Below are positions 34,637 to 45,558 of a stretch of 64,000 bases of DNA, in pieces. Position numbers and translations under genes: made by a program. Location of the stretch: contig CM048850.1 of assembly GCA_026545225.1 (NCBI GenBank), positions 24,850,297-24,914,296 on the forward strand, written 5' to 3'. The notes beneath the pieces were generated by a model. That model did no database searches and had not been told where the DNA came from. It saw only the letters and a list, made by a program, of their open reading frames with translations. This DNA comes from Cornus controversa. Lineage: Eukaryota > Streptophyta > Magnoliopsida > Cornales > Cornaceae. Numbering within the stretch: position 1 is the stretch's first letter; each line of letters opens with the position of its first letter.

Positions 34637-34689
34637 GTATATATGTTAAGGGATGGGAATTGAATGCAAAATTGACCAAATGTGGAACA

Positions 34690-34880
34690 ACAAGATTTTT
34701 CAGTCGAATGACTGCGATTATTCGAAGACTCCTTTTCAATTAATCCAACAACTTCGATTAATCGAAGACCCCTATTCGATTGATAAAAAATAATGATGAT
34801 TTGGGACCTCAAAAACCTGCGTGTTCCGATTGAAGTTTTGATAGACCAGCGACTGATCACTACTACGATTAATTGAAGGT
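34690..34880. promoter_or_regulatory. Palindrome cluster in LTR C
   Basis: The perfect palindrome CTTCGATTAATCGAAG is at 34752-34767, with variants around it. One more, GTTCGATTAACCGAAC, is at 40053-40068 on the other side of element B. In LTR C orientation the cluster is again a few hundred bases from the LTR start. Confidence 0.55.
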
Positions 34881-34887
34881 TCAAGGG

Positions 34888-36080
34888 TGACGAGTGTAGA
34901 TTAATGGATGTTTGTCGTTGCTTTTTTACACTTCGTACAAAAAATAATACAACTTGTAAAAACTTTACTAAAAACTGTATAATAGTAAGCAGGGTCGAAC
35001 CACTCTCAAGTGAGATTTCGAATGAGCTCAAATTCACACACTAATTTATGGAATGAAAATTATTTTTTTTAAAAATATTTTTTATTTTGAAATTATAATG
35101 AATAAATAAAACTATAATAATAAAATAAATCTCAACGGAAGGGAATCCACCACCATGAATCCACATAAATAAATTTTCTAATATTCTTATCTAGTTTTTC
35201 CTCCAATAATCAATACACTTCACCAATCCAATTAGAACTTAGAAAGATGAAGGAAAATATGGAATAAAAAAGAATGACTTGATTATATATAAGAGAGACA
35301 TTTCTTTACTTAATCTGATGCACATTGGCTAGGTAAATAGAGGTAGGCATTCTTTGAATTACCATTATTTGGCAAACACGAAGAATCCTCCCTCTAATTT
35401 TAGAAAATAAAAATCCAGAATAGAAGAGTAGAAGAATGCTCTTGGGAGGAAAAATTAGAAAATAAAATAAAAGAACTTACTTATATTTCATCATAGTGGC
35501 TTCAACACTCCTTTGAGAGGTGTGTTTACAAGAAAAAAGAAAATGAATACAAAAAAATTATTTACAACTACACTTTATTTTTTTCTACAATTTCTAACTC
35601 CCCTCACCATCCCCTAAGACCCCCTATTTATAGAGTTAAAGGAGAATGGTTTAGGTGGGAAAAATTTTAAATACAAAATTCAAAAACAAAAATTCAAAAT
35701 ACAAAATTTGAAATACAAAATTCAAAAACAAAAATTCAAAATACAAAAATTTGAATTTAAATATCTAATATTTGATCTCCATATCTTTAATTTGAATTCT
35801 GGACTGCAGACGTGGCTGTGCAAAAAAGTATTTTGCAAAGTTTTGAACTTGAGACCTCTTGTGAAGTAGATTGCACAAAATACCATCTCTCCTACAATTA
35901 TTCTGATGTTTATCTTTGGCTATATATATCCTTTTTAGGCATTTTCTGCTGTTTTTCTTCTTATTTGGAAATCAACCCCTATAAAACACAAAATGAAAAG
36001 ATAAGAATATTTAAATAAAGTAAAAGAGTAATTAAAGACTTATTTTGAGATATAAAATAACATGTTTTGTGCATTTATCA
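34888..36080 (-). repeat. Element B 3' LTR
   Basis: It contains an extra ~43-bp tandem copy of AAATACAAAATTCAAAAACA-type sequence (35660-35750) that is absent from the other LTR. A minus-strand TATA box, CTCTATAAATAGGGG, lies at about 35622-35636. Confidence 0.9.
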
Positions 36081-36094
36081 AATTATCCCCAAAC
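36081..36094 (-). other. Polypurine tract of element B
   Basis: On the minus strand GTTTGGGGATAATT directly precedes the TGATAAATGC of the 3' LTR. Confidence 0.65.
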
Positions 36095-38830
36095 GAGCTT
36101 TTGCTAGTCCTCTATCAAATACAAGCAAAAGATATTAGAGCACAAAACTACTACTTTTATTTAACTCCTAACTAAAGATGTGCCACTTTCGCAGGCTGTT
36201 TCGATTGTATTTACCGTATGCAATAAGGCCTTAAACCTCTAGGTTACCCCTAGTGGACGAGCTATAGCCTGATGAGGGTTTCAATAATGATACCCACAAA
36301 CATCAAAAAAATGGTAATTAACACTCAAAGAATTTTTTTTTATATTAATGTGTATAAATCAAGAATAACTCAATTATTCCACTTTAGTGCGAAATAAAAA
36401 ATTAAAAGAAAAGATTAAATACTATTCAAAAGTTAAAAAATTTCATTACTATTCTTGACTCAGAGTGTGTGTGTGAATAGCCACCAATAATATACTTCTC
36501 AATTTTAAAGCAACTGCATTTTTGATTTTCTTAGAAAATTAGCTTTGATTTCAAATCTCACTTATGATATTTCACTCAAAATTGAACACTAAGAGATTGG
36601 CTAATTTTGCACTCAAGTATATGTGAGTAGAATAATGTAGGACAAGTGCAAATTACCTCACATATTTTCAACAAAGAACGAATTTTTCAAGAAAATGTAT
36701 TGGTCTCATGAAAGGAATATCAAATATTAAGAATTTATACCACACAACAATATAACTCAGTCATGTCCATATTCGAACTATACTATCCTTAAGATCAAAA
36801 AGGACTTTTATTAGGATGTAACTTTAGGTAAAAGGAAGATAAAAAAGTGATAATGATAATGGTACGGTTTATTCAAGAATGCTTGGGAAGAACTAACTCA
36901 CTTGGAGCATATTACTTTCAACTTTTTCTTCCAAACTTTTGTCATTTAAGTGCTTTATATTTCACTTCTTTTTATATACACTTCTCAAAATCTCATCAAC
37001 AATTATACTCCCTCCTTTTTTCTTTTTCTTCTTCTTTTTTTTTTTCACCCTCTTGTACATTGATCACATCCATTCTCGGAAAACCTAAAAATGGTTATAA
37101 AAGAAAGGCTAGACCAAAAAGCTTCACTGATTATCACATCCATTCTCAAAAAACCATAAAAAATATGGTTATAAAAGAAAGAATGGGCAAAAAACTCAAC
37201 TGGTTAACAAGTGGTAATTCATAACTAAGAAAGAGAAAGAAAAATAAAATTTGAAAGGCTCAAACAATGAAAGATGGCCTAAAATCATTTCTCAAGGATA
37301 GGTATAGTTCTTCAACATACATGAGCTCAAAAAACAAATTATGTGGCATAACATGATGAATTCTTAATATTTGACCAAAAGAATGAAATAATGAGACTAA
37401 TCAACAAAATTATGTGAAATTCAAGAAAAAATAGAGTGATTAACATATAATCCTCAAAATAAAAAGAATAGTACAATACCTCATTGGGTTAAATCTCCAC
37501 TTTTATTCGTCAGAAATTTAACATGCAGTCACTTATCAATTTCAAATCGTATTATGGGGCTTTAGTGAATTTTATTTTTTTTCTGAGTTTAAGAAATTCA
37601 TGAAATTATTCTAACTGAAAGATAGGATAAAATCTTAACTTTTAAGAACTTATTAATGCACTAAAGTTTAAAGATTTTATTTTAAAAATTTATACACATT
37701 TAAAATATAAAAAAAAATCAAATCATAGTGTGAAAATTACCATTTTCACAAAACATTTTTCAAAAAATTGCAAATTCAATGTTTTTCTGAAAATTTAGAA
37801 ATTTAATGTCGTACCCCCAAACCTAAACTCAACATTGTCCTCAATGTTAGACAAAATAACAATTAAGCACAAATAGAAGGTTGGAAGAATATTACCTTAA
37901 TCAGAATGAATTGATTTACTTTAACTTTTCATTAAACAAAAATGAAGTATTAGTAATCACATGAAAAGTTCAATATTATGCATGAAAATAGCAATTTTTG
38001 TTTCTTATTTTTTTCAACAAATAAAAAATAAAAAATAAATAAAATTACAACTCCTTCAATTTATTTATTTATTTTTATTAAAGTAACTCAAGGATTACCA
38101 GTTAAGGTCTGCCAACAACACAACCAGGAAAGTTCCCAGGAAAGTGTGGAGAGGCACTTGGCCTGCTTAATGAGGTACGTCCACACTCTTTAGACAAAAC
38201 TTTCCTAGACATTGTGAAGTTGGAAGATGCTCACTGGAGTTACCAAGAGTTTTATAAAAAAATTTAAACAATAAAAAGAGTATTACTACAAAAATCCTAA
38301 ATTAAAATTCACAAAAAAAATGTTAATTTAAAGATGTACAACAAAATAAGCAATAAAAATAAAAATAAAAAATGAGTGAGTGTGTGGTCTTTCTTCTTCT
38401 TTTTTTTTTAACAAAAAGAACAAAAAAAAAAAAGAAAAAAAAAAGAAGAAAGTGTGACCTTAGATTTCTAAGTTATTCTATCCTAGAGTTTGCATGTGAC
38501 AATTATCAACCTAAAAAAAACTATGTTTTCCTAATCTAAAAAGAAAAGAAAATAATGTAAAAGAATTAGGTACTTACCTGGATGACAAAGCTATTATTCC
38601 TTTTGTAAGAGTGTCAGATGGTGGCATCAAAAGAAGCATTGCATCATAAGAACCTGCCATGGAAAAAATATATATTTTTTTTCATTCTTTTCTTCAAATA
38701 ATAATAATAATAATAAAAAATAAACTAAAAAAATAAAATAAAAAATAAAAAGAATAGAAGGGAGGTAAGGAAAGTTTGGGTGGACTCCCAAAAAAATTTG
38801 TAGTGTTGAATATTTGTGCTTCGAATTCCC
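36095..38830 (-). other. Non-coding interior of element B
   Basis: There is no gag, protease, RT or integrase similarity in any frame. Poly-A and poly-T tracts are common (37017-37045, 38401-38450). The only conserved element is the hairpin at 37831-37848. Confidence 0.7.
37812..37848 (-). other. Hairpin plus internal polypurine tract of element B
   Basis: On the minus strand AACATTGAGGACAATGTT is followed by GAGTTTAGGTTTGGGGGTAC. The hairpin is identical to that of element A at 13423-13440, and the purine tract follows at nearly the same spacing. Confidence 0.65.
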
Positions 38831-38833
38831 AAA

Positions 38834-38853
38834 CTTGATTTGGCAACGGCACC
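38834..38853 (-). other. Primer-binding site of element B (degenerate)
   Basis: On the minus strand TGGTGCCGTTGCCAAATCAA begins three bases after the LTR. It matches the tRNA-Asp type site TGGCGCCGTTGCC except for one C-to-T change in the first 13 bases. Confidence 0.6.
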
Positions 38854-38856
38854 ATT

Positions 38857-40006
38857 TGACGAGTGTAGAATAATGGATGTTTGTCGTTACTTTTCTACAC
38901 TTCGTACAAAAATAATAAAGCCTGCAAAAACTTTATTAAAAACTTTATAGCAGTAAGCAGGGTCGAACCACTCTCAAGTGAGATTTCGAATGAACTCAAA
39001 TTCACACACTAATTTATGGAATGAAAATTATTTTTTTAAAAAACATTTTTTATTTTGAAATTATAATGAATAAATAAAACTATAATAATAAAATAAATCT
39101 CAACGGAAGGGAATCCACCACCATGAATCCACATAAATAAATTTTCTAATATTTTTATCTAGTTTTTCCTCCAATAATCAATACACTTCACCAATCCAAT
39201 TAGAACTTAGAAAGATGAAGGAAAATATGGAATAAAAAAGAATGGCTTGATTATATATAAGAGAGACATTTCTTTACTTAATCTGATGCACATTGGCTAG
39301 GTAAATAGAGGTAGGCATTCTTCGAATTACCATGATTTGGCAAACACGAAGAATCCTCCCTCTAATTTAAAAAAATAAAAATCCAGAATAGAAGAGTAGA
39401 AGAATGCTCTTGGGAGGAAAAATTAGAAAATAAAATAAAAGAACTTACTTATATTTCATCATAGTGGCTTCAACACTCCTTTGAGAGGTGTGTTTACAAG
39501 AAAAAAGAAAATGAATACAAAAAAATTATTTACAACTACACTTTATTTTTTTCTACAATTTCTAACTCCCCTCACCATCCCCTAAGACCCCCTATTTATA
39601 GAGTTAAAGGAGAATGGTTTAGGTGGGAAAAAATTTAAATACAAAATTCAAAAACAAAAATTCAAAATACAAAAATTTGAATTTAAATATCTAATATTTG
39701 ATCTCCATATATTTAATTTGAATTCTGGACTGCAGACGTGGCTGTGCAAAAAAGTATTTTGCAAAGTTTTGAACTTGAGACCTCTTGTGAAGTAGATTGC
39801 ACAAAATACCATCTCTCCTACAATTATTCTGATGTTTATCTTTGGCTATATATATCATTTTTAGGCCTTTTCTGCTGCTTTTCTTCTTATTTGAAAATCA
39901 ACCCCTATAAAACACAAAATGAAAAGATAAGAATATTTAAATAAAATAAAAGAGTAATTAAAGACTTATTTTGAGATATAAAATAACATGTTTTGTGCAC
40001 TTATCA
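38857..40006 (-). repeat. Element B 5' LTR
   Basis: This is the direct repeat of 34888-36080. The two copies differ at about 28 positions by eye; nearly half of these fall in the first ~110 bp (plus-strand order), next to the primer site. Confidence 0.9.
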
Positions 40007-40290
40007 AAGGGTGAGTAATTAAAGGACTCAGTTTGATTAATAGAAGTACCAGGTTCGATTAACCGAACTTGCAGTCCACAGCTAGCTTGAGGATTAAAAT
40101 GATGTTGAATGTGCATGTGTGACCATGTGTGGGACCCATTGCGACTAATTGATGTTGGATTGTTTATATACACGTGCAAGTATGTGATTAAGCTTCTGTG
40201 GTAATTTAAAGGTTAAGATGGCTCATTAGGGACAAATGGACAAGTTCATCCCCGGTCTCCGAATTGTAGAAATCGGGGCGTGACAAAAAG

Positions 40291-41196
40291 CAAAAGGCAT
40301 ATGGCTCAAATATAGGAGGACTTAGAGATGGATTAGGAGCATGACCAGCTACCATGAGATGCTCCAATTTATATGCCAAAGCATCTACCTTAGTAGACAC
40401 TTCATCTGAAGAATCGATCTCAAAAATTCCATCATGCTGTAAGGAGTTATCACTTAGGTTTTTGAACAATGTCCACGTAACATAAAAGTGCCTCCACATG
40501 AGTCGTCTACCATCTGTCTATTACCTTCAGTTAACCCTTCATGAAAACTCTGCATTAGCTATCACTTTGGAACTTAATGATGGGACACTTCCTAAGAATG
40601 CCCTTGAACGTCTCCCATGTCTCATAGATTTGTTCTCCCTCATTCTAAGAGAAACTAGTGACAACTCACCTGAATTGATTGGTCTTTCCAATTAGAAAAT
40701 ACTTCTTCAATAACTCTTGTTGCATTTGAGTCCATGAATTAATAGAACATGGTGCCAAGGAATTGAACCAATACTTGGCCTTTTCCTTCAAAGAGAATGG
40801 AAAGAGACACATCCTAAAAACATCTTCTGAAAAGTTGTGAATTTTAGTCGTAGAGCAAACTTCTATGAATTCATTCAAATGCTTATATAAATCCTTATGA
40901 CTCAGCCAAGAGTAAAGCGGAAGCATCTAAATAACACTTGACTTGCTCTCATAATTATGTGTTGTGACATTAGGCAACTGAATATAAGATGGCGAATTGT
41001 AAGTTTCTGGAATATAATAATCTTTGAGTAAGCTTACTCTCTTTACAACATTATTCTCATCGTCACACATAGTATCAACGCATTGTTCTTCCTTCACAAT
41101 TGGATCACTAGGAACACTCTTAAGCTGCCTAAGAGTAAATTCAAGCTCTAGATTGTAAGGTATTAGATGATAAGACAAAGAGCGATGACTGAGCAT
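40291..41196 (-). pseudogene. Element D gag (Athila-like)
   Basis: Minus-strand pieces align in order with element A gag. MLSHRSLSYHLIPYNLELEF corresponds to MLGRRSLSLPLLPCN in A, then HKDLYKHLNEFIEVCST and FPFSLKEKAKYWFNSLAPCS match the retrotransposon gag domain, and VDALAYKLEHLM matches the region after the second frame. Frame changes occur at about 40926, 40666 and 40500. The gag is cut off where LTR C inserted at 40285; protease and pol are absent. Confidence 0.8.
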
Positions 41197-41324
41197 ATGA
41201 CGACTAAATTACCTAAAAAAATAAAATAAAATAAAAATAAATCAATAATAAAATATATAAATTCCTAAAATAAAAATCCAATTAAAATAATTCGTTAACA
41301 TCCAAATAACATAATAAAAATTAG

Positions 41325-41343
41325 TCCTGACAATAGCACCAAA
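41325..41343 (-). other. Primer-binding site of element D (degenerate)
   Basis: On the minus strand, just after the LTR, TTTTGGTGCTATTGTCAGGA can be aligned with the tRNA-Asp site TGGCGCCGTTGCCGGGGA, with mostly C-to-T and G-to-A changes. Confidence 0.45.
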
Positions 41344-41346
41344 AAT

Positions 41347-42819
41347 TGATCATTGTGAAACAATTACCAATTAAAAATACCACTCACAATAGTACGAATC
41401 CAAGTAAGATCGGGTCAAAGTGAGGGTGTCGAACCATAAAGACCGAGTATTACGTTTATATTTAAATTGTGAAATTAATTCTAACTAGATTAATAAAAGT
41501 GGATTGCTGATTTTTATTTCTAATTTTAATAATAACTAAGTAAAAGCAATTAAATTAGAAGCAAGTAAATCTAAGGAGTAAAGATAAGGATGAGATGAAA
41601 CTAGGATTTTTTACTTCACCACTAACCTCGCAATCAATGGACAATTAAACTAATTATGGGGAGTTATATCATGCATATGTTTTCATGGCTACAAGTTCAC
41701 ATTTAATTAATAAGAAAGATTATATATGATCAAGACTAAGTATGAACTATCTTCAATTAGCATGCATCATCTACCTAGCTATTCTAGCCTAGGGTATAGA
41801 ATGATCCATCTTCTTAAGGCATAATTCATCAAAACCCTAATTATCTATGCAATTAATTTTATTGTGTAATTATCACTCTTATAATCACAGAAAATAAGAG
41901 CGATTGAGTTCCATCACAATAACTAAATATCTAAGCCAAGATAAGAAATTCTTGAAATTGAATATAAACTTTATAGATCAATTCTTAATAGAGTCCTCTA
42001 AATTACATAATCTATGCATGAATATAAATTCTCCAATAATTAAAATAATCAAACTACTGATACTTAGTTAGGGCTACATCAAAACTCTAGTGGAAGAACT
42101 ACCCGCTTATGGTGGAAGAAGACATCTTAATGGTTGAGGAAAAAGACGTCATCTCTATGGAAGATGTGCTAACCCTTTTTCATTTCGTTCTCCAATCTTT
42201 CTTGTACTCAAAAGCTCTTCAAAATTTCAGTATCTGGTCACCAAAACATCCCCAAGTCACAACTTTTATATGCCAAGAGGAAAAATGAAGTTTCTAAATC
42301 AAAATAGGAGACTTAGGGTAATCCTGCAGCTCCAATCAGGTGAATTCTTTTGCTGAAATTCGGCATAGATTTTGACATAGTAAACGTCTATTTCACGAAA
42401 GTCTTGTGAAATACAAAAAAATTCAGAATCAAATTTCCTACAACCTATGGGTTGGGCCGTTTTGACAATCGATGAAGGAGTTATGGCCAAAATACCAAAA
42501 CGAGTTAAGAACTTTCCTTTTCACAAAATTGGATTTCAGCCCATAACTTCCTTAAGCAATTGAACTCCTTTTAGACCTCTTCCTTGGGCTGTTTTGAATT
42601 GAAATATTAACTTGATTTGGTCTAATTGATGTAGACTTCTTCTAACCTTTTTGAATATCATCTTTAAAAGCCCAAAAGTCATAGTTTGAGTGAATTTACT
42701 ATTGAAGACCTGAAAATAAGAAAAACACTAAAACAAAGTAAAATCACAATTAATGTATCACTAAGAGAATAAAATATGCAAGTTAAGAGGCTAGAATGCG
42801 TAACATTCAACGCCTATCA
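41347..42819 (-). repeat. Element D 5' LTR, 1473 bp
   Basis: On the minus strand it starts TGATAGGCGTTGAATGTTAC at 42819 and ends TTCACAATGATCA at 41347, followed by the primer site and gag. The right edge interrupts the protease-RT spacer of element F exactly at 42820. The opposite LTR is not in the window. Candidate duplication AACAC (42820-42824) has no partner here. Confidence 0.75.
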
Positions 42820-43300
42820 AACACTCCCGGGCAGTCGCCTGATCTCCCCTTAACTTACTAACATCGTGATCGGTTGGGAATCACATGAGGATATGATAGG
42901 TGGATGTACTTGCCTTCATAACATTCAATATAGCTCTCCCTACAATAATATTGTAAGAAGATGGGCAATCCACCATGAAGAAATCCACCATTTTCGTGAC
43001 CTGCTTTGGACTTGTGTTTGCAGTGATTGGAAGGGTAATGACACCGAGAGGAAATAGCTTTTCCCAAGAGAATCCGACAAGTGGGGACTTGGTAGGTCTA
43101 AGTCTTTCCTTACCAATATTCATTTGGTCAAAGGCTTCTACAAACAGGATGTCAATGAAACTGTCATTATCAATTAGTACCCGTCTGATCGTGAAATTGA
43201 CAATTATCAGCGTGACCACCAAGGCATCATCATGTAGTTGTTGGATTCCCCTCCCCTCACGTCTTTCTCTGAAAAAGTAATAGCTTGGTCTTCTATACAA
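42820..43300 (-). pseudogene. Element F protease (Tat-type), truncated
   Basis: The minus strand encodes a Tat-lineage aspartic protease: RRVLIDNDSFIDILF at the active site, then RLRPTKSPLVGFS, FPLGVITLPIT, QVTKMVDFFMVDCPSSYN and VGRAILNVMKASTSTYH. The active site normally reads D-(T/N)-G-S; here Gly is Asp, so it is inactive. A frame change near 42890 separates this from a spacer that still aligns (RGDQ...ARE) up to 42820, where element D inserted. RT and integrase are not in the window. Confidence 0.8.
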
Positions 43301-44372
43301 GGGTGTTTTATTAGGGAGGCTGATTCGCTCACCTCACCCACTTTGTGAAAATTTCTAACTTTTCTCGCATGCCCTTTATGAGTCGCTTTGGACTCACCAA
43401 CACTTGCAAATTCTCTTGAGATAACCCTGATTTCTCCGAGCAGAGGGTTTCTTTGAGTGTTGTCATCTTTGCTTTCTTGTGGGAGGTTCTGTGCCTTTCT
43501 CTCATCACTAACCACAAATCTGCGCAGCTGGCCTCTACGAATCATACTTTTAATTTGCTTATTTAAGTCGATGTACTCGTCTATATCATGTCCATGATAA
43601 CGGTGAAACCTGTAATACTTGTCGTGAGATCTCCTCGCAGGATTTGTTCTCAGTTTTGAGGGCCATGTCACAGCTGGATCATCTTGAATATGGAGGAGAA
43701 TCTGGCTTATCGGTGTGTTTAATGGGGTAAAATTGAGTCTTTTATCCCGTCGCAATGGCTAATCACTTTGATTTCCCACCGACTTGTTGTATTTTGAATC
43801 TGTCTTTTCCTTGATAGATGAGCCCAACCTTTTCCTGTCTGCTTTCTTATCATCACTTCCTTTTTCTTGATCACATCCAAAGCATCTTCGGCATTCATAT
43901 ATTTTTGGACCTTCATAAACAGCTCGGACCATGCTTTATGGTGGATGTTTAGAAATAGAATATAGGAATTTTGAGGGATGCAAACCTTCTATAAACACGG
44001 TAACCGGCACCTTGTCGTCCAAACCTACAACGTCTCTCTGTTGAATCGGTTGATGTAGTCTTGCAACAATTCTCCCTTGCTTTGTCTCACATTCAAAAGA
44101 TAGGTTACTAGTTTTCTGTGTCTACGGGTTGCGATGAAATTGCTCACAAATAGTCGATTCAAGTATTTAAAAGAGTGTACTAATCCAAGTTTTGGGCTTT
44201 TCCTAGAAGAACTCTTCAACGTAGTAAGAAAGGCTCTACACATGATCTTATCTGGCACTCCCTGGAGGTACATCAGAGCCTTGTAGGTTTCAAGGTGGTC
44301 GAGTAGATCCTTGGTCCTGTCAAAATTTTTAAGGGTTGGCATTTTAAATTTGTTATGTAAAGAAGAACTCAT
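43207..44372 (-). pseudogene. Element F gag (Tat-type)
   Basis: Three minus-strand pieces (44025-44372, 43719-43916, 43207-43755) follow the Tat gag: KFKMPTLKNFDRTKDLLDHL, YLQGVPDKIMCRAFLTTLK, RHRKLVTYLLNVRQSKGEL..., then the zinc-like segment DKYYRFHRYHGHDIDEYIDL and RRGQLRRFV. In the family the latter reads KYC-X2-H-X3-GH-X4-C; both cysteines are Tyr here, so the zinc motif is destroyed. There are frameshifts near 44025 and 43740. Confidence 0.82.
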
Positions 44373-45200
44373 TACTTTGGAGGTAAAAGGGAGATTGGTT
44401 TATTGAATAAGGTTTTCAACTATAGCAGAGCCCTTTCCTTTTAGGGCATAAGTCATGCTCCAAACTTAGCTTTAAGGTCCTGTATCTATAGATCGTAATA
44501 AACAGTTTTCCCCACATGCCCAGAGCCTCCATGAACGTGGTTTCCTGTGGGCACCAGATAGATGGGTGCAGCTAACACTTATAGGCCTCCCACACAACTT
44601 TGTTGGCCTCTTACACGACTTTGAGTGGCGTCGCCTGCTATCGGAGGACCATCATTTCTCACAGTGTTATTTCCTTCGAGGTTAGTTGGGTTAAGGTGAC
44701 TCCGTGAGGGCGCCGAATCGACGGGAGGAAGGTGTTGTAAGATTGCCGCATTTTATTAGAGCACCTAGATCAGACTTTGATTGAGGTTCTAAATATGGTG
44801 TTCCAACGCTACGAAACACTCCTGGTCATTTAGGGGCACCGGGACGTACCCCAGGCAAGTCCCCATGACCGGGGGCTTGTACACATCCTCCACCCATAGG
44901 GGGATTCTGATATTCTTAGACCATTGGGATATTGTTTTCATCGATGGGAGGGTTGTGACCTGCAAAAGGATCTTGCCCTGCTGGCGGGTTGTGACCGGCT
45001 GGAGGATTTTGCCCGGCTGGTGGGTTGTGACTTACAGGAGGATCTTGCTTGGCTAGTTGGTTGTGATCGACAGGAAGATCTTGCCCGGCTGGAGGATCTT
45101 ACCTAGCTAGCGGGTTATAACCAGTAGGAGGATCCTGTATGGCCCTGGTGTCTAACCCAGATCATAGGTGCATCATGCTTCATGAAGAAAAGTTAAGTAA
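44373..45200 (-). pseudogene. Element F gag N-terminal region and leader, with proline-rich repeats
   Basis: At 44940-45140 a minisatellite of related ~24-bp half-units reads on the minus strand as repeats of the type DPPAGQN/NPPAGHN. This would be a Pro/Gly-rich N-terminal gag extension. The remainder is a degraded leader without other motifs. Confidence 0.55.
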
Positions 45201-45218
45201 TTTCCATAGACGACGCCA
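45201..45218 (-). other. Primer-binding site of element F
   Basis: On the minus strand TGGCGTCGTCTATGGAAA lies two bases after the LTR. It is close to TGGCGCCGTCTGTGGGAA, the primer site usual for Tat elements (tRNA-Arg type). Confidence 0.65.
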
Positions 45219-45220
45219 AC

Positions 45221-45558
45221 TGATGAAGTAGAAATCGTCACACGATTTGGGTTAACACTGACCTGCAAAAGATAAAAAGAGAGCAACCGAAAGGACACCG
45301 GTGTGGTGCCGATCGACGATGATCCAACGATCAAGTTAGAATCGGAAGGGCTTAAGAAGCTATAAAGGCACTAAAAGGGTATTAATTTCATACCTGATCA
45401 ATGAATCACTATTGTATTTATAGAGGTTGGACCTATTTCGTATCTGAGTAGGAAACAGACTCTTCAGCTTCCCAAACTTTCTAGAAACAGGAGAGTCACA
45501 TTAGGGTTTATTGTCCTCCACGTCATCAAAGTTTAGTTGGAGTCAAATTTCCCTATCA
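45221..45558 (-). repeat. Element F 5' LTR, ~338 bp
   Basis: On the minus strand it starts TGATAGGGAAATTTGACTCC at 45558 and ends CTACTTCATCA at 45221. A minus-strand TATA box CTATAAATAC is at about 45416-45425. The other LTR is missing. Confidence 0.75.

Larger units (their letters stand above)
34888..40006 (-). mobile_element. Element B: non-coding LTR retrotransposon, 5.1 kb
   Basis: LTRs are at 34888-36080 (1193 bp, 3' LTR) and 38857-40006 (1150 bp, 5' LTR), with duplication AAGGG at 34883-34887 and 40007-40011. On the minus strand the LTR starts TGATAAGTGCACAAAAC and ends CTACACTCGTCA. The ~2.8-kb interior has no gag or pol. A degenerate tRNA-type primer site, a polypurine tract and the Athila-type hairpin give orientation and suggest an Athila-related, fully non-autonomous element. 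LTR divergence is about 2-2.5% plus a 43-bp indel, so it is older than element A. Confidence 0.9.
29951..40285 (-). mobile_element. LTR of family C, ~2.1 kb, split by three later insertions
   Basis: On the minus strand it starts TGTCACGCCCCGATTTCTAC at 40285 and ends GATCTCTACA at 29951. Its own sequence is 29951-30326, 31029-32239, 34642-34887 and 40012-40285. A hAT MITE, a solo LTR and element B, each with its own duplication, account for the rest. Its flanks do not match (ATGAA on the left, AAAAG on the right), so the left side was probably lost by deletion after it entered element D gag. The opening motif is of Tekay/Del type. Confidence 0.7.

Noticed and set aside
35812..36018. 68-codon ORF present in both LTRs of element B (also 39738-39944)
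   Set aside because: It is conserved only because the LTRs are copies. It is antisense to the element and has no recognisable domain.
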